A stretch of DNA of 64,000 nucleotides from Enterobacter kobei (GCF_001729765.1 NZ_CP017181.1:682001-746000), one strand, 5' to 3'; shown: positions 1 to 12,533, counted from the stretch's first letter. The notes: generated by a model from the sequence alone, not told the origin. A program made the numbers and translations.

Positions 1-686
1 CGCTGGCGCTCGTGGGGTTAATCCTGCCCGGCACCGTGATGATGGCGGGTCTTGGCGCGCTGATTGGCAGCGGCGAGGTCAATTTCTGGCAGGCGTGGCT
101 GGCCGGGATAATCGGCTGCCTGCTGGGCGACTGGATCTCCTTCTGGCTGGGCTGGCGCTTTAAGAAGCCGCTGCACCGCTGGTCGTTCATGAAAAAGAAC
201 AAAGCGCTGCTGGATAAAACCGAGCATGCGCTGCATCAGCACAGCATGTTTACTATTCTCGTCGGCCGCTTTGTCGGACCCACGCGTCCTCTGGTGCCGA
301 TGGTTGCCGGAATGCTGGATCTGCCCGTTGCAAAGTTTGTGGTGCCGAACATCATCGGCTGCATCTTCTGGCCGCCGTTCTACTTCCTGCCGGGGATCCT
401 GGCCGGTGCGGCCATCGATATTCCTGACGGCATGCAAAGCGGTGAGTTTAAGTGGCTGTTGCTGGCAACGGCGGTGCTGCTGTGGCTGGCTGCGTGGCTG
501 TGCTGGCGGTTATGGCGCAGCGCGAAAGCCAGTGTCGATCGCCTGACACGCTATCTTCCGCGCACTCGTCTTTTGTGGCTGGCCCCCCTGATGCTGGGCG
601 TTGCGGTGGTAGCGCTCGTCGCACTGATTCGCCATCCTCTGATGCCGGTGTACGGTGAAATCCTGTTGAAGGTGGTGAGCCGTTAA
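1..686 (+). CDS. yabI: DedA-family inner membrane protein YabI, 5' end cut off
   Basis: The frame is open from the left edge (first full codon at position 3), so the N-terminus lies outside the window. The visible part is about 227 residues and starts with LALVGLILPGT, a stretch I recognise from inside YabI rather than its start. It has several hydrophobic membrane segments and the DedA core around GRFVGPTRPLVP, with conserved Gly, Arg and Pro. DedA proteins are inner membrane proteins; some family members help move undecaprenyl phosphate or phospholipids and maintain proton motive force. The exact substrate of YabI is not shown by the sequence. It converges on thiQ, as in E. coli. Family certain, function inferred. 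Confidence 0.93.
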   Translation, partial: LALVGLILPGTVMMAGLGALIGSGEVNFWQAWLAGIIGCLLGDWISFWLGWRFKKPLHRWSFMKKNKALLDKTEHALHQHSMFTILVGRFVGPTRPLVPMVAGMLDLPVAKFVVPNIIGCIFWPPFYFLPGILAGAAIDIPDGMQSGEFKWLLLATAVLLWLAAWLCWRLWRSAKASVDRLTRYLPRTRLLWLAPLMLGVAVVALVALIRHPLMPVYGEILLKVVSR

Positions 687-693
687 TGTGTTT

Positions 694-714
694 CCCTCTC
701 CCTGTGGGAGAGGG
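694..714. terminator. Palindrome between convergent yabI and thiQ
   Basis: A perfect 9-bp stem, CCCTCTCCC / GGGAGAGGG, closes a 3-base loop. It lies 8 bases after the yabI stop and 15 bases before the thiQ stop, so it could end transcription from both sides. There is no long T run. A similar palindrome occurs at 47301-47322, which suggests a dispersed intergenic repeat. Confidence 0.5.
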
Positions 715-728
715 CCAGAGTGATGGCA

Positions 729-1430
729 TCAGACTGCGCTGATGCCCAGCAGCGACGACGCGGCAGCGTTACCCTTCAGAAGTTCTTCTGTCATCCCATC
801 CCACACAATTCGTCCTTCGGCAATGACCACCGATCTGGGGGCAATCCGTGCGGCATCTTCGATGCTGTGCGAAACCATCAGCATCGTCAGCTGCTGGCGC
901 TGACAGACATCCTGCACAAGCGTCAGCATCTCCTGGCGCAGCGCCGGGTCGAGCGCAGAGAACGGTTCATCCAGCAGCAGTATCGGCTGTTCGCGGACCA
1001 GACAACGGGCAAGCGCCACGCGCTGACGCTGGCCGCCGGAAAGCTCGCCGGGCAGCCTGTCGAGAAATTCCGCGATCCCCATCTGGGCGGCAATGACCTC
1101 CAGCTTCTGGCGCTGGGGGACGTTCAGCTTGAGTCCCGGATGCATCCCCAGCGCGATGTTTTGCCGCACCGTCAGGTGGGTAAACAGGTTGTTTTCCTGA
1201 AACAGCATGGAGACAGGACGTTTTGCAGGCGGCGTATGGGTATGGTCCCGATTTTCAATGACTATCGATCCGCTTGCCGGCTGCAGAAACCCCGCAACCA
1301 AATTGAGCAGCGTGCTTTTTCCCGCACCGCTTGGGCCAAGCACCGCAATAATCTCTCCCTGACGCACGGAGAGCGTGAAGCGCATCGGCAGATGCTGGTA
1401 AAGCCAGGTTACATCAGTCAGTTTTAACAT
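729..1430 (-). CDS. thiQ: Thiamine ABC transporter ATP-binding protein
   Basis: This is the ATPase of the ThiBPQ importer, which brings thiamine and thiamine diphosphate into the cell. The 233-residue protein has a Walker A motif GPSGAGKST (about residues 32-40), the ABC signature LSGGQ (about 130-134) and a Walker B ILLLDE (about 150-155). E. coli ThiQ is about the same size. The frame extends upstream inside thiP, but the start chosen is the ATG at 1430, beginning MLKLTDVTW. It overlaps the end of thiP by 17 bases, as expected for coupled translation in one operon. The subunit acts on the cytoplasmic side of the membrane. Confidence 0.97.
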   Translation of the reverse strand: MLKLTDVTWLYQHLPMRFTLSVRQGEIIAVLGPSGAGKSTLLNLVAGFLQPASGSIVIENRDHTHTPPAKRPVSMLFQENNLFTHLTVRQNIALGMHPGLKLNVPQRQKLEVIAAQMGIAEFLDRLPGELSGGQRQRVALARCLVREQPILLLDEPFSALDPALRQEMLTLVQDVCQRQQLTMLMVSHSIEDAARIAPRSVVIAEGRIVWDGMTEELLKGNAAASSLLGISAV

Positions 1431-3024
1431 CACGCCCCGGAAGTTTTTCGATAACGGTAAAGAGTCCAAAGCACAGCAGGAGCAGCAGCAGCGCCGTGAC
1501 GGCCCCGTCCTGGCTGCGGTAGGAGCCAATCTGCTGATAAAGCCAGAACGGCAGCGTGCGGAAATCGTCATTGCCGAAAAGGGCCACCACGCCAAAATCC
1601 CCGATGGAGAGTACGCAGGCGAAGGCCAGCGCCTGGGCGAGCGGTCGTTTCAGGGCGCGAAGTTCCACCACCTTTAACCGCCGCCAGCCGGTTATCCCAA
1701 GGGACTGACACAGGACGCTGTAGCGGCTGTTGACATCCCGCATAGGATTTTCCAGTACTTTCAGCGCGTAGGGGATGGCCATTAAGGCATTGGTAAAAAT
1801 GACGATGCCGTCAGCACTTTCCGGCAGGCCGACGGTGGTGTTGAACAGCAGAAAGAAGCCGGTCGCCAGCACAATGCCCGGCATCGCCAGGATCAGCATG
1901 CCCGTCAGCTCCAGCGCTTGTCCGGCTTTACGGGCATGACGCGCGTAGAGCTCGCGGCTGCTCCAGAGCAACATCATGGTCAGGATCACGCATAGCGCTC
2001 CGGCTGCCAGCGCAATGCGTACCGAGGTCCACGTCGCTTGCCACAGCACGGGCTGTTGCAGTACTGACACCACATTCCTGTTCAGGCCATCAACGATAAC
2101 GGCCAGCAGCGGTGGCAACAGAAGCAGGAGTGCCAGCACGATCAGGATAAAATCGGAGACGCGGCTGTGCAGGCTATCCTGCGGATCGCGCCAGCCCGAG
2201 AGGCTATTGCTGCCCGGGGGAATCGCTTTGCTCAGGCGCTGGCTCAGCAGCACCAGCACCAGACAGCACGCCATCTGCACGATCGCCAGAAGCGCGGCGC
2301 GGCCCGGATCGTAGTCGTAACTTAAGGCCTGATAAATCGCCAGCTCAATGGTGGTCGCCTGTGGCCCGCCGCCGAGAGAAAGCACGGTGGCGAAGCTGGC
2401 GAAGCAGAGCATAAAGATCAGCGCGGCAACCGGGGCAATCTGACGTCTTAACCAAGGCCATTCGACAAAGCGGAAAAACGACCATCCACGCATGCCAAGC
2501 TGAGCGGCAATCTGGCGTTGTTCGCCGGGAATATTCTCCAGTGCCTGCAAAAAGAGGCGCGTTGCCATCGGCATATTGAAAAACACGTGCGCCAGCAGAA
2601 TGCCCTGCAGGCCGTATGGCGAGAAGGTCCATTCCAGACCAAACCGGGCAAACAGCAACGCCAGCCAGCCCTGTCGACCGTAAACGCTCAGGATACCAAA
2701 TACCGCGACCAGCACGGGCAGGATCAGCGTCATGGCGCACAGGCGCAGCAGGACTACTCTTCCGGGGAAATGCCGACGATACAGAGCCCGCGCAAGAAAA
2801 ATAGCCGGGAGCGCTGACAGCAGGGCAGAAAGAAACGCCTGCCAGAAGGAGAAACGAATGACGTGCCAGAGATAGCTATCGCGCCAGAGCGCGAGCAGAT
2901 CGCTCTCCGGCGCGTTGAACCACAACGCAAGGAATGCTCCCAGACTGACTACCACCATCAGCATGGCGGCGAGCAGTCCGGGAAGTAACCAGCCGGGAAT
3001 TAACGGCTGACGGCGCGTTGCCAT
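1414..3024 (-). CDS. thiP: Thiamine ABC transporter permease
   Basis: A 536-residue membrane protein, the same length as E. coli ThiP. It has two homologous permease halves, each with about six membrane segments and an EAA-type loop (for example near [16 protein letters not shown] in the first half and [16 protein letters not shown] in the second) that contacts the ATPase. It is the channel of the thiamine importer. Its start overlaps the end of thiB by 25 bases and its end overlaps the start of thiQ, so the three genes form a tight operon read from the riboswitch at about 4100. Confidence 0.97.
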   Translation of the reverse strand: MATRRQPLIPGWLLPGLLAAMLMVVVSLGAFLALWFNAPESDLLALWRDSYLWHVIRFSFWQAFLSALLSALPAIFLARALYRRHFPGRVVLLRLCAMTLILPVLVAVFGILSVYGRQGWLALLFARFGLEWTFSPYGLQGILLAHVFFNMPMATRLFLQALENIPGEQRQIAAQLGMRGWSFFRFVEWPWLRRQIAPVAALIFMLCFASFATVLSLGGGPQATTIELAIYQALSYDYDPGRAALLAIVQMACCLVLVLLSQRLSKAIPPGSNSLSGWRDPQDSLHSRVSDFILIVLALLLLLPPLLAVIVDGLNRNVVSVLQQPVLWQATWTSVRIALAAGALCVILTMMLLWSSRELYARHARKAGQALELTGMLILAMPGIVLATGFFLLFNTTVGLPESADGIVIFTNALMAIPYALKVLENPMRDVNSRYSVLCQSLGITGWRRLKVVELRALKRPLAQALAFACVLSIGDFGVVALFGNDDFRTLPFWLYQQIGSYRSQDGAVTALLLLLLCFGLFTVIEKLPGRDVKTD

Positions 3025-3983
3025 TCACTTACCCATGCTGCTCGCTGCGCGGCCACCTGCTGCGGCGTAAACTCCAGCGACGTTTGTGGTTTGGTTAACT
3101 GGTCGAAACCGGCTGGCAGTGCAACGTGGGTGACGGGATACATCCAGTTGCCCGCAGGAATGGCATTCTGGAACGCCGGAGAAACCATAAATTTCAGGAA
3201 CTTCTCGGCGAGTTCCGGCTGTTTGCTGGCAGCGGTACGCGCGGCAACCTCCACCTGCAGATAATGCCCTTCGGCAAAATTCGCGGCGGCGTAGTTGTCT
3301 TTCTTCTCGGCGATAATGTGGTAAGCCGGCGAGGTGGTGTAGCTGAGCACCAGATCGCTTTCGCCTTTCAGGAACAGACCATACGCTTCACTCCAGCCTT
3401 TGGTCACAGTGACGGTTTTGGCGGCCAGCTTCTGCCACGCTTGCGGCGCGCTCTCCCCGTAGACCTTCTGCATCCAAAGCAGCAGCCCCAGGCCTGGCGT
3501 GCTGGTACGCGGATCTTCATAAATCACGCGCCATTTCTGGTCGCTCTCCACCAGCTCCTTCAGGCTCTTCGGCGGATTTTTCAGCTTGTTTTTGTCATAG
3601 ACGAAAGCAAAGTAGCCGTAGTCGAACGGCACAAAGGTGTCGTTGTTCCAGCCGCCCGGCACGTTGACGGCCTCTGCCGCTACGCCGCTTTTGGCAAACA
3701 GTTTGGTTTGCGTGGCGGCTTCCAGCAGGTTGTTATCCAGCCCGAGCACCACGTCGGCTTTGCTGTTTTTCCCTTCCATACGCAGACGGTTAAGCAGCGA
3801 CACGCCATCTTCCAGCGCCACGAATTTCAGCTCGCAATTACAGTCAGCTTCAAAGGCTTTTTTGACTACCGGGCCAGGGCCCCAGTCGGCAGAGAACGAG
3901 TCGTAAGTATAGACCGTCAGGACGGGCTTCGCGAACGCAGGCAGCGCAAACAGCGCCAGCAGAGGAAGAACTTTTTTTAACAC
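3000..3983 (-). CDS. thiB: Thiamine/TPP periplasmic binding protein
   Basis: This is the periplasmic receptor that hands thiamine, its phosphate and diphosphate to ThiPQ (also called TbpA). The protein is 327 residues, as in E. coli, with a signal peptide ending near LFALPAFA before KPVLTVYTYDS. An upstream in-frame ATG at 4031 would add 16 odd residues. The GTG at 3983 is preferred because a GAGGT ribosome site lies 5 bases upstream and the length then matches the family. First gene of thiBPQ, directly behind a TPP riboswitch. Confidence 0.96.
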   Translation of the reverse strand: MLKKVLPLLALFALPAFAKPVLTVYTYDSFSADWGPGPVVKKAFEADCNCELKFVALEDGVSLLNRLRMEGKNSKADVVLGLDNNLLEAATQTKLFAKSGVAAEAVNVPGGWNNDTFVPFDYGYFAFVYDKNKLKNPPKSLKELVESDQKWRVIYEDPRTSTPGLGLLLWMQKVYGESAPQAWQKLAAKTVTVTKGWSEAYGLFLKGESDLVLSYTTSPAYHIIAEKKDNYAAANFAEGHYLQVEVAARTAASKQPELAEKFLKFMVSPAFQNAIPAGNWMYPVTHVALPAGFDQLTKPQTSLEFTPQQVAAQRAAWVSEWQRAVSR

Positions 3984-4021
3984 TTTGCACCTCAGGGTTG
4001 AGTGGCAAAGGATTTTGAGCG

Positions 4022-4112
4022 ACAGCCTCAAATCCCTTCGCCGGCGTTATCCGGATCAGGTTCGACGGGTATTATCTCAGCGCACATCTGTGATGCAGCA
4101 CCCCGTTGAGAA
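4022..4112 (-). promoter_or_regulatory. TPP riboswitch (THI element) of thiBPQ
   Basis: On the minus strand the leader reads ACGGGGTGC, then CTGAGATAATACCCG, then GAACCTGATCCGGATAA and a closing GAAGGGA. These are the conserved helices of the TPP (thi-box) aptamer, in the usual order. It ends about 40 bases before the thiB start, so it probably hides the thiB ribosome site when thiamine diphosphate is abundant. Seen directly; the mode of control is inferred from family knowledge. Confidence 0.95.
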
Positions 4113-4151
4113 CGGCGCTATTGTAATGATTTGGTGAATATTACGAAAGCG

Positions 4152-5807
4152 TTATGGCTCCGGCGGCGCAAACCAGGCTGATTTGAAATCAAACCAGCCC
4201 AGGGTGTTCATCCGCAGACCGCGCATACTGCGTTGACCCTGGATCATCAGCCAGTGGTGTATCAGAGGTACAATCGCCTGTTCAGCCAGCAATTGCTGAC
4301 ACCAAACGGCAAGATTCATGTCGCCAGCGCGCCACTGGGCAGCGTCCTGCTGCCAGTCACGGTTGATACAGTGCTGGATCAGCGGGATCTCATACAGATG
4401 AGAAAAGAGCGAGAAATCGAGCGGCAGGGTGAAGTTGGCGCTGTTTAGCCAGATATCACTGACGATCTCCCCCCGGTGCCATTCGTCATAGTCCACTTCT
4501 CTGATCTCCAGCGTCACGCCTTCGGCTGCCAGCAGCCTGGCCATGATCCCGGCGATAAAACGATGCTCCACGTGCTCGCGGTAGTAGGTCAGGGTGATGG
4601 ACTCCAGCCCGGCAGGTCTGTCGCAGTGCGCCGGGCGGGCGTGGTGCCAGCGCGGAAGCAGGCCGTACGCCGGGAACCAGTATGTCTGGTACTGCTCTTC
4701 CGCATGGTAGATCAGATTGGAGGGGGACAGCACGTGGCTGACCCACTGACGAACGGCCTGGTTTGCCCCGCGGTGGGTGCGGCTATCAAACAGCAGGTAG
4801 TAGCATCCCTCCTCCAGACGACTCTCCACCGCTTTTTCTCCCGTGGTGGGGCCTTCCAGCGTCAGCCCGCAGCTGAGATCTTCATTGAGATCCGGTAATA
4901 CCCAGACGTTCACTTCGTCGATCAGTGCCCGATAGCCAAAGTAGTCATCAAACGCGAGAATTTTCAGCTGGTTGTTGTTATTGCGGGACACGGAGTAGGG
5001 TCCGGTGCCAATCGGCAGGCTGGCGAAATTGTTCAGCGACTCCCACTCGGCGGGCAAAATCATCGACGGCACATAGCCCAGCAGCCAGGGAAGCCATTTG
5101 TCCTGCTGCGACAGCTCAATATCCAGCGTCCATGCCGTCGGGGAATGGACGCGGGAAATGTGTGAATAAAGCGGTAGCTTGCGGGCACGTTCCAGAGAGG
5201 CGATGACGTCGCGCATGTCCAGCTCGCGACCGTGGTGAAAGTGGATGCCGGGGCGTAAGAAGAAGCGCCAGTGGCACGGGGAAAGTTGCTGCCAGTGATG
5301 CGCGATATCCGCTTCCAGTTCCCCATTTTCCTCATTTATCCGCGTCAGGCCGCTGAAAATCTGCCGGGCCATGTGGGTTTCAGAACGCCGTAACGCCGTG
5401 CCGGGTAACAGATTTTTCATCGGACGGTAGTAGAGCACCCGCAGAATGTGGCGGCCCTGACGAAAGCTACGTCCAAGATGTGAAACCAGCATCTGGCGCA
5501 CGGCGGCTTTGTCGCCCACCAGCTGCACCAGCTGGTCGATGCGATCCTGCTCCAGCAGATCCTCCGCGCGCTGCTGCTGCAACGCCAGACCGGTATAGAG
5601 AAAGGTCAAACGTGAGCGCTTCCCGCGTCCTGCCTCCGCTTCCCAGCTTAACCAGCCCTGCTGCTGCATGGTGTTAAGCAGCGTGCGCATATGACGGCGC
5701 GAACAGTTGAGCAGGTCAGCCAGCTCGTTGAGCGTGGTCTCCTGCGATTGCCCCTCGCAGCACTGCCAGAGGCGGATAAATTGTTGTTGCAGACGACCAG
5801 AAGGCAT
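4152..5807 (-). CDS. sgrR: Transcriptional regulator SgrR
   Basis: A 551-residue regulator with an N-terminal winged-helix domain (roughly residues 1-110, including a helix-turn-helix around [19 protein letters not shown]) and a long C-terminal domain related to periplasmic solute-binding proteins (SBP_bac_5). In E. coli SgrR senses sugar-phosphate stress and turns on the divergent small RNA SgrS; it also represses itself. The same arrangement is kept here: sgrS starts only 67 bases upstream on the other strand. Length equals that of E. coli SgrR. Confidence 0.97.
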   Translation of the reverse strand: MPSGRLQQQFIRLWQCCEGQSQETTLNELADLLNCSRRHMRTLLNTMQQQGWLSWEAEAGRGKRSRLTFLYTGLALQQQRAEDLLEQDRIDQLVQLVGDKAAVRQMLVSHLGRSFRQGRHILRVLYYRPMKNLLPGTALRRSETHMARQIFSGLTRINEENGELEADIAHHWQQLSPCHWRFFLRPGIHFHHGRELDMRDVIASLERARKLPLYSHISRVHSPTAWTLDIELSQQDKWLPWLLGYVPSMILPAEWESLNNFASLPIGTGPYSVSRNNNNQLKILAFDDYFGYRALIDEVNVWVLPDLNEDLSCGLTLEGPTTGEKAVESRLEEGCYYLLFDSRTHRGANQAVRQWVSHVLSPSNLIYHAEEQYQTYWFPAYGLLPRWHHARPAHCDRPAGLESITLTYYREHVEHRFIAGIMARLLAAEGVTLEIREVDYDEWHRGEIVSDIWLNSANFTLPLDFSLFSHLYEIPLIQHCINRDWQQDAAQWRAGDMNLAVWCQQLLAEQAIVPLIHHWLMIQGQRSMRGLRMNTLGWFDFKSAWFAPPEP

Positions 5808-5874
5808 AAAAGGGGAACTCCTGACAAAAAACCAGCAATTTATTTATCCCTATATTAGGCCAATAATTCTCCCC

Positions 5875-6120
5875 GATGAAGTGAGGAGGTAAATTATGAA
5901 GAGGTCCACCGCACGTCAGTTTTATCAGCAGTACTTTTCAGCGACAAAAGGAGCGTCCTGGCTGGCCCGCCGGTGTGCAGAGCAGCGGCTGAAAATGTTA
6001 GAAGAACTGATGCAGTGGGACGTTACGAAACCGACTTCTTCCCGCTAACTCGCCTCGATCATGTGTGACTGAGTATTGGTGTTTATCACCCGCCAGCAAA
6101 ATGTTTTTGCTGGCTTTTTT
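5875..6120 (+). ncRNA. sgrS: Small RNA SgrS (glucose-phosphate stress)
   Basis: Hfq-dependent small RNA that blocks translation of ptsG and related mRNAs when sugar phosphates accumulate. Evidence: position divergent from sgrR; a 5' end resembling the known GATGAAG start (5875); an embedded sgrT frame; and the pairing region GTGTGACTGAGTATTGGTGT at 6063-6082, which I recognise as the conserved target-binding stretch. It ends in a terminator stem GCCAGCAAAA / TTTTGCTGGC (6092-6114) followed by T residues. The predicted length is about 246 nt, slightly longer than the 227 nt of E. coli. The 5' end is estimated. Confidence 0.93.
5896..6048 (+). CDS. sgrT: SgrT, inhibitor of glucose uptake, encoded inside SgrS
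   Basis: A 50-codon frame starting at an ATG with a strong GAGGAGGT ribosome site 5 bases upstream. The peptide contains RQFYQQYFSATKG and a C-terminal block LKMLEELMQWD, both typical of SgrT. In E. coli SgrT is 43 residues and inhibits the glucose transporter PtsG directly. Here the N-terminus (MKRSTA) and the tail (VTKPTSSR) differ in length. It shares its transcript with the base-pairing function of SgrS. Confidence 0.93.
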   Translation: MKRSTARQFYQQYFSATKGASWLARRCAEQRLKMLEELMQWDVTKPTSSR

Positions 6121-6168
6121 CGTTTATTCTTTCACCCAATTTCGATTCGCTTTCACAAGGACTTGCGT

Positions 6169-7347
6169 ATGCTGTGGTTGATGACGATGGGGCGCCGCCT
6201 GAATGGCGTATATGCCGCTTTTATGCTGGTAGCCTTTATGATGGGCGTGGCGGGGGCGTTGCAGGCGCCAACGTTGAGCCTGTTCCTCAGCCGCGAGGTG
6301 GGGGCGCAGCCGTTTTGGGTCGGCCTGTTTTACACCGTTAACGCCATTGCCGGGATCCTGGTCAGCCTCGCGCTGGCGAAACGATCGGACAGCCAGGGCG
6401 ATCGCCGCAAGCTGATCCTCTTTTGCTGCGCCATGGCCGTGGGCAACGCGCTACTCTTTGCGTTCAATCGCCATTACCTGACGCTCATTACCTGCGGTGT
6501 CCTGCTGGCATCGCTGGCGAATACCGCCATGCCGCAGCTTTTCGCCCTGGCCCGAGAATACGCGGATAACTCCGCGCGGGAAGTGGTGATGTTCAGCTCG
6601 GTGATGCGTGCTCAGCTTTCACTGGCATGGGTCATCGGCCCGCCGCTGGCCTTCATGCTGGCGTTGAACTACGGTTTTACCGCCATGTTCTCCATCGCCG
6701 CGGCCATTTTTGCCATCAGCCTGGCGCTGATTGCCTTCGTGCTACCGTCTGTGGCGCGCGTCGAACAGACGACGGATAAGCCGATTACGCAAGTGAGCGG
6801 CTGGCAGGACAAAAACGTCCGTATGCTGTTTATCGCCTCCACGCTGATGTGGACCTGCAATACCATGTACATCATTGATATGCCACTGTGGATCAGCAGC
6901 GATCTCGGTCTGCCGGACAAGCTCGCTGGGATCTTAATGGGAACGGCTGCCGGGCTGGAGATTCCGGCGATGATTCTTGCAGGATATTACGTAAAGCGCT
7001 TCGGTAAACGCAAAATGATGGTGGTTGCGGTTGCCGCCGGGGTGTTGTTCTATCTTGGGCTGATCTTCTTCCATTCGCGCGAAGCACTGCTGGCGCTGCA
7101 GCTGTTCAATGCCATATTCATCGGGATCGTGGCCGGGATCGGCATGCTCTGGTTCCAGGACTTAATGCCGGGACGCGCTGGCTCGGCGACCACGCTTTTC
7201 ACCAACAGCATTTCGACAGGCGTCATTCTGGCGGGGGTGATTCAGGGAGCGCTGGCGCAGAGCTACGGACATGCCTCGGTTTACTGGATGATTGCCGCGA
7301 TTTCGGTCATCACGCTTGGGCTGACATGCCGGGTTAAGGATGTTTGA
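6169..7347 (+). CDS. setA: Sugar efflux transporter SetA
   Basis: A 392-residue major facilitator protein with 12 predicted membrane segments, including the N-half motif LAKRSDSQGDRRK in the loop after segment 2. E. coli SetA (also 392 residues) exports glucose and lactose analogues and helps relieve sugar-phosphate stress. The start is the ATG at 6169, giving MLWLMTMGRRLNGVY; an earlier in-frame start at 6076 would lie inside the SgrS seed and terminator region. It is directly downstream of sgrS and probably receives some read-through from it. Confidence 0.96.
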   Translation: MLWLMTMGRRLNGVYAAFMLVAFMMGVAGALQAPTLSLFLSREVGAQPFWVGLFYTVNAIAGILVSLALAKRSDSQGDRRKLILFCCAMAVGNALLFAFNRHYLTLITCGVLLASLANTAMPQLFALAREYADNSAREVVMFSSVMRAQLSLAWVIGPPLAFMLALNYGFTAMFSIAAAIFAISLALIAFVLPSVARVEQTTDKPITQVSGWQDKNVRMLFIASTLMWTCNTMYIIDMPLWISSDLGLPDKLAGILMGTAAGLEIPAMILAGYYVKRFGKRKMMVVAVAAGVLFYLGLIFFHSREALLALQLFNAIFIGIVAGIGMLWFQDLMPGRAGSATTLFTNSISTGVILAGVIQGALAQSYGHASVYWMIAAISVITLGLTCRVKDV

Positions 7348-7420
7348 TTCTGGAAGGCGGCTTCACGAAATGAAACGAATTTCTGACAGATGAAGGGAAG
7401 GCGCATAGAGTGCGTGGCGG

Positions 7421-7564
7421 GTGCTTGAGGCTGTTTGCCTCAGGCTTTCGCAAGAGGCAAACAGTGGAGAGTCCCACATCAATAAAACTGATGGGGAGAC
7501 CAACTTCACAACCCACATTGCGAGGTTAGTCTCTTCATTGCCGAAAAGCAATAAGGAGGCTGGA
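7421..7564 (+). promoter_or_regulatory. Leader of a hok-type toxin mRNA (mok/Sok region)
   Basis: The leader starts with GTGCTTGAGGCTGTTTGCCT, close to the well-known 5' stem of hok mRNAs, with a second AGGCAAACAG arm nearby. It contains GGTTAGTCTCTTCA, which resembles the stretch bound by Sok antisense RNA in other hok loci. A frame from the GTG at 7421 stays open in phase into hok. An ATG at 7491 in another phase would encode only 12 residues. A Sok RNA on the minus strand is expected but its promoter could not be placed. Confidence 0.6.
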
Positions 7565-7717
7565 ATGCCAAAACGTACTCTGCTGTTAGGTTTGTTTCTG
7601 ATCTGTACGACGCTGTTGATCTTCACCTGGATGGTGCGTGATTCGCTATGTGAATTGCATTTCAGACAGGAGAAAACAGAGCTGGCAGCAGTGTTGGCTT
7701 ACAAAGCAAAACGTTAG
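7565..7717 (+). CDS. hok: Hok/Gef-family type I toxin
   Basis: A 50-residue peptide with an N-terminal membrane helix (about residues 6-23) and the Hok signature TLLIFTW..RDSLCEL, ending AAVLAYKAKR. Hok proteins insert in the inner membrane and depolarise it; their translation is blocked by an antisense RNA (Sok). The start is an ATG with a strong AAGGAGG site at 7553-7559. The gene stands alone between setA and leuD. It looks intact, but whether the locus is active cannot be read from the sequence. Confidence 0.9.
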   Translation: MPKRTLLLGLFLICTTLLIFTWMVRDSLCELHFRQEKTELAAVLAYKAKR

Positions 7718-7724
7718 CGGTATT

Positions 7725-7745
7725 GGCGGGGAAGGTTTCCCCGCC
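7725..7745 (+). terminator. 3' hairpin of the hok transcript
   Basis: A perfect 9-bp stem GGCGGGGAA / TTCCCCGCC with a 3-base loop lies 7 bases after the hok stop. hok mRNAs carry a GC-rich 3' hairpin of this kind, which folds back on the leader and keeps the full-length mRNA silent. No T run follows. Confidence 0.55.
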
Positions 7746-7779
7746 TCTCCAGAGTGGTTGAGCCTCAACGCACCCTTAT

Positions 7780-7806
7780 CAATGGCCCGCTTTTCGCGGG
7801 CCATTG
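7780..7806 (-). terminator. Hairpin at the end of the leu operon
   Basis: A perfect 11-bp inverted repeat, CAATGGCCCGC / GCGGGCCATTG, with a 5-base loop. It lies 3 bases after the leuD stop. It probably ends the leftward leuLABCD transcript and may also stop rightward transcription from hok. The T run is weak on both strands. Confidence 0.6.
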
Positions 7807-7809
7807 CCT

Positions 7810-8415
7810 TTAGCCCATAAACGCAGGCTGTTTTTTCTCGTACGCTGAGATGGCGTCTTCGTGCTGGAGCGTCAGACCAATGCTGTCCAGACCGTTCAGC
7901 ATGCAGTGACGGCGGAATGCATCAATGCTGAAGCTGTAGGTCTTCTCACCCGCTTTAACCACTTCCGCTTCCAAATCCACTTCAAACGCCATGCCCGGAT
8001 TCGCCTTAACCAGCGCAAACAGCTCATCAACCTGTTCGTCACTCAGCGTCACGGGCAGCAGCTGGTTGTTGAAGCTGTTACCGTAGAAGATATCCGCGAA
8101 GCTCGGGGCGATAACCACCTTAAAGCCGTAATCGGTGAGCGCCCAGGGAGCATGTTCACGCGAAGAACCGCAGCCAAAGTTTTCCCGCGCCAGCAGAATG
8201 GACGCGCCTGTGTATTCCGGGAAGTTCAGAACAAATTCTGGATTAGGCACTTCGCCTTTATCATCCAGGAAACGCCAGTCGTTGAACAGGTGTGCACCAA
8301 AACCGGTGCGGGTCACTTTCTGCAAAAACTGCTTAGGAATGATGGCGTCAGTATCGACGTTAGCGGCATCCAGGGGGACAACCCGGCCTGTGTGTTGGGT
8401 AAATTTCTCTGCCAT
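7810..8415 (-). CDS. leuD: 3-isopropylmalate dehydratase small subunit
   Basis: LeuD joins LeuC to form isopropylmalate isomerase, which converts 2-isopropylmalate to 3-isopropylmalate in leucine synthesis (cytoplasm). The 201-residue protein has the swivelling-domain fold of aconitases, with the substrate-binding stretch [15 protein letters not shown]. The length equals E. coli LeuD. An AAGGAGA ribosome site precedes the ATG. Last gene of the operon, 10 bases after leuC. Confidence 0.98.
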   Translation of the reverse strand: MAEKFTQHTGRVVPLDAANVDTDAIIPKQFLQKVTRTGFGAHLFNDWRFLDDKGEVPNPEFVLNFPEYTGASILLARENFGCGSSREHAPWALTDYGFKVVIAPSFADIFYGNSFNNQLLPVTLSDEQVDELFALVKANPGMAFEVDLEAEVVKAGEKTYSFSIDAFRRHCMLNGLDSIGLTLQHEDAISAYEKKQPAFMG

Positions 8416-8425
8416 GATTGTCTCC

Positions 8426-9826
8426 TTATTTCAGGCTGCGAATGTCGGCGAAATGGCCGGTAACGGCTGCAGCGGCGGCCATTGCCGGGCTGACCAGATG
8501 GGTACGCCCACCGCGGCCCTGACGGCCTTCAAAGTTACGGTTGCTGGTGGAAGCACAACGTTCGCCTGGATTCAGACGGTCGTTGTTCATAGCCAGACAC
8601 ATGGAGCATCCCGGCAAACGCCACTCAAAACCTGCTTCGATAAAGATCTTATCCAGCCCTTCCGCTTCTGCCTGAGCCTTCACCGGACCGGAACCGGGAA
8701 CCACCAGCGCCTGCACGCCCGGCGCAACTTTGCGGCCTTTAGCAATCTCTGCAGCAGCACGTAAATCTTCGATACGGGAGTTGGTACAGGATCCAATGAA
8801 GACTTTATCAATGGTCACGTCGGTCAACGGCACACCGGGCTTCAGTCCCATATAGGCCAGCGCTTTCTCCGCACTGGCACGCTCGACCGGATCGGCAAAT
8901 GAGGCCGGGTCAGGAATGCTGTCGTTAACGGAAATCACCTGACCCGGGTTGGTGCCCCAGGTCACCTGAGGCGCAATCTCTTCTGCCTGCAGCGTGACAA
9001 CGGTGTCAAAGGTTGCCCCGTCGTCGGTTTTCAGGGTTTTCCAGTACGCGACCGCATCGTCAAAATCCTGGCCTTTTGGCGCGTGCAGACGACCTTTCAC
9101 ATAGTTGAAGGTCGTTTCGTCTGGCGCCACCAGGCCTGCTTTGGCGCCCATCTCAATGGCCATGTTGCACAGGGTCATACGACCTTCCATGCTCAGCGCC
9201 TGAATAGCGTCGCCGCAAAATTCCACTACGTGACCGGTACCGCCTGCGCTGCCGGTTTTGCCGATGATAGCCAGCACGATGTCTTTCGCCGTTATCCCAG
9301 GTGCGGCTTTACCTTTCACTTCAATCTTCATGGTTTTGGCGCGGCCCTGTTTCAGGGTCTGCGTCGCCAGAACGTGTTCCACTTCAGACGTACCGATACC
9401 AAACGCCAGCGCGCCAAACGCGCCGTGCGTTGCGGTATGAGAGTCACCGCAGACGATGGTCATGCCCGGCAGGGTAATCCCTTGCTCCGGCCCCATCACG
9501 TGGACGATGCCCTGATAAGGGTGGTTCAGATCGTACAACTCCACGCCAAATTCGTTGCAGTTCTTGATCAGTTCCTGCATCTGGATACGTGCCATCTCAC
9601 CCGACGCATTGATGTCTTTGGTCTGAGTGGAAACGTTATGATCCATCGTCGCGAAGGTTTTTCCCGGCTGACGCACGGGACGCTTGTGCGCACGCAGGCC
9701 GTCAAATGCCTGCGGGGAGGTCACTTCGTGTACCAGATGACGGTCGATATACAGCAGTGGGGTTTCGTTTGGTGCTTCGTAGACAACGTGTGCATCAAAC
9801 AACTTTTCATATAAGGTTTTGGCCAT
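8426..9826 (-). CDS. leuC: 3-isopropylmalate dehydratase large subunit
   Basis: A 466-residue aconitase-family subunit carrying the [4Fe-4S] cluster. The three ligand cysteines are visible at C347 (in [11 protein letters not shown]), C407 and C410 (in GCSMCLAMN). It catalyses the isomerase step of leucine synthesis with LeuD. It lies 2 bases downstream of leuB and 10 bases upstream of leuD, consistent with co-translation in leuABCD. Confidence 0.98.
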   Translation of the reverse strand: MAKTLYEKLFDAHVVYEAPNETPLLYIDRHLVHEVTSPQAFDGLRAHKRPVRQPGKTFATMDHNVSTQTKDINASGEMARIQMQELIKNCNEFGVELYDLNHPYQGIVHVMGPEQGITLPGMTIVCGDSHTATHGAFGALAFGIGTSEVEHVLATQTLKQGRAKTMKIEVKGKAAPGITAKDIVLAIIGKTGSAGGTGHVVEFCGDAIQALSMEGRMTLCNMAIEMGAKAGLVAPDETTFNYVKGRLHAPKGQDFDDAVAYWKTLKTDDGATFDTVVTLQAEEIAPQVTWGTNPGQVISVNDSIPDPASFADPVERASAEKALAYMGLKPGVPLTDVTIDKVFIGSCTNSRIEDLRAAAEIAKGRKVAPGVQALVVPGSGPVKAQAEAEGLDKIFIEAGFEWRLPGCSMCLAMNNDRLNPGERCASTSNRNFEGRQGRGGRTHLVSPAMAAAAAVTGHFADIRSLK

Positions 9827-9828
9827 GA

Positions 9829-12491
<2,663 letters not shown>

Positions 12492-12533
12492 GGGTTAGGT
12501 CCTTGTCAGTCTTAGGGCGCCTTGCTACGAGCA

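Noticed and set aside
720..1427. A 235-codon plus-strand frame opposite thiQ
   Set aside because: It covers the thiQ coding region almost exactly in antisense, and its translation looks random.
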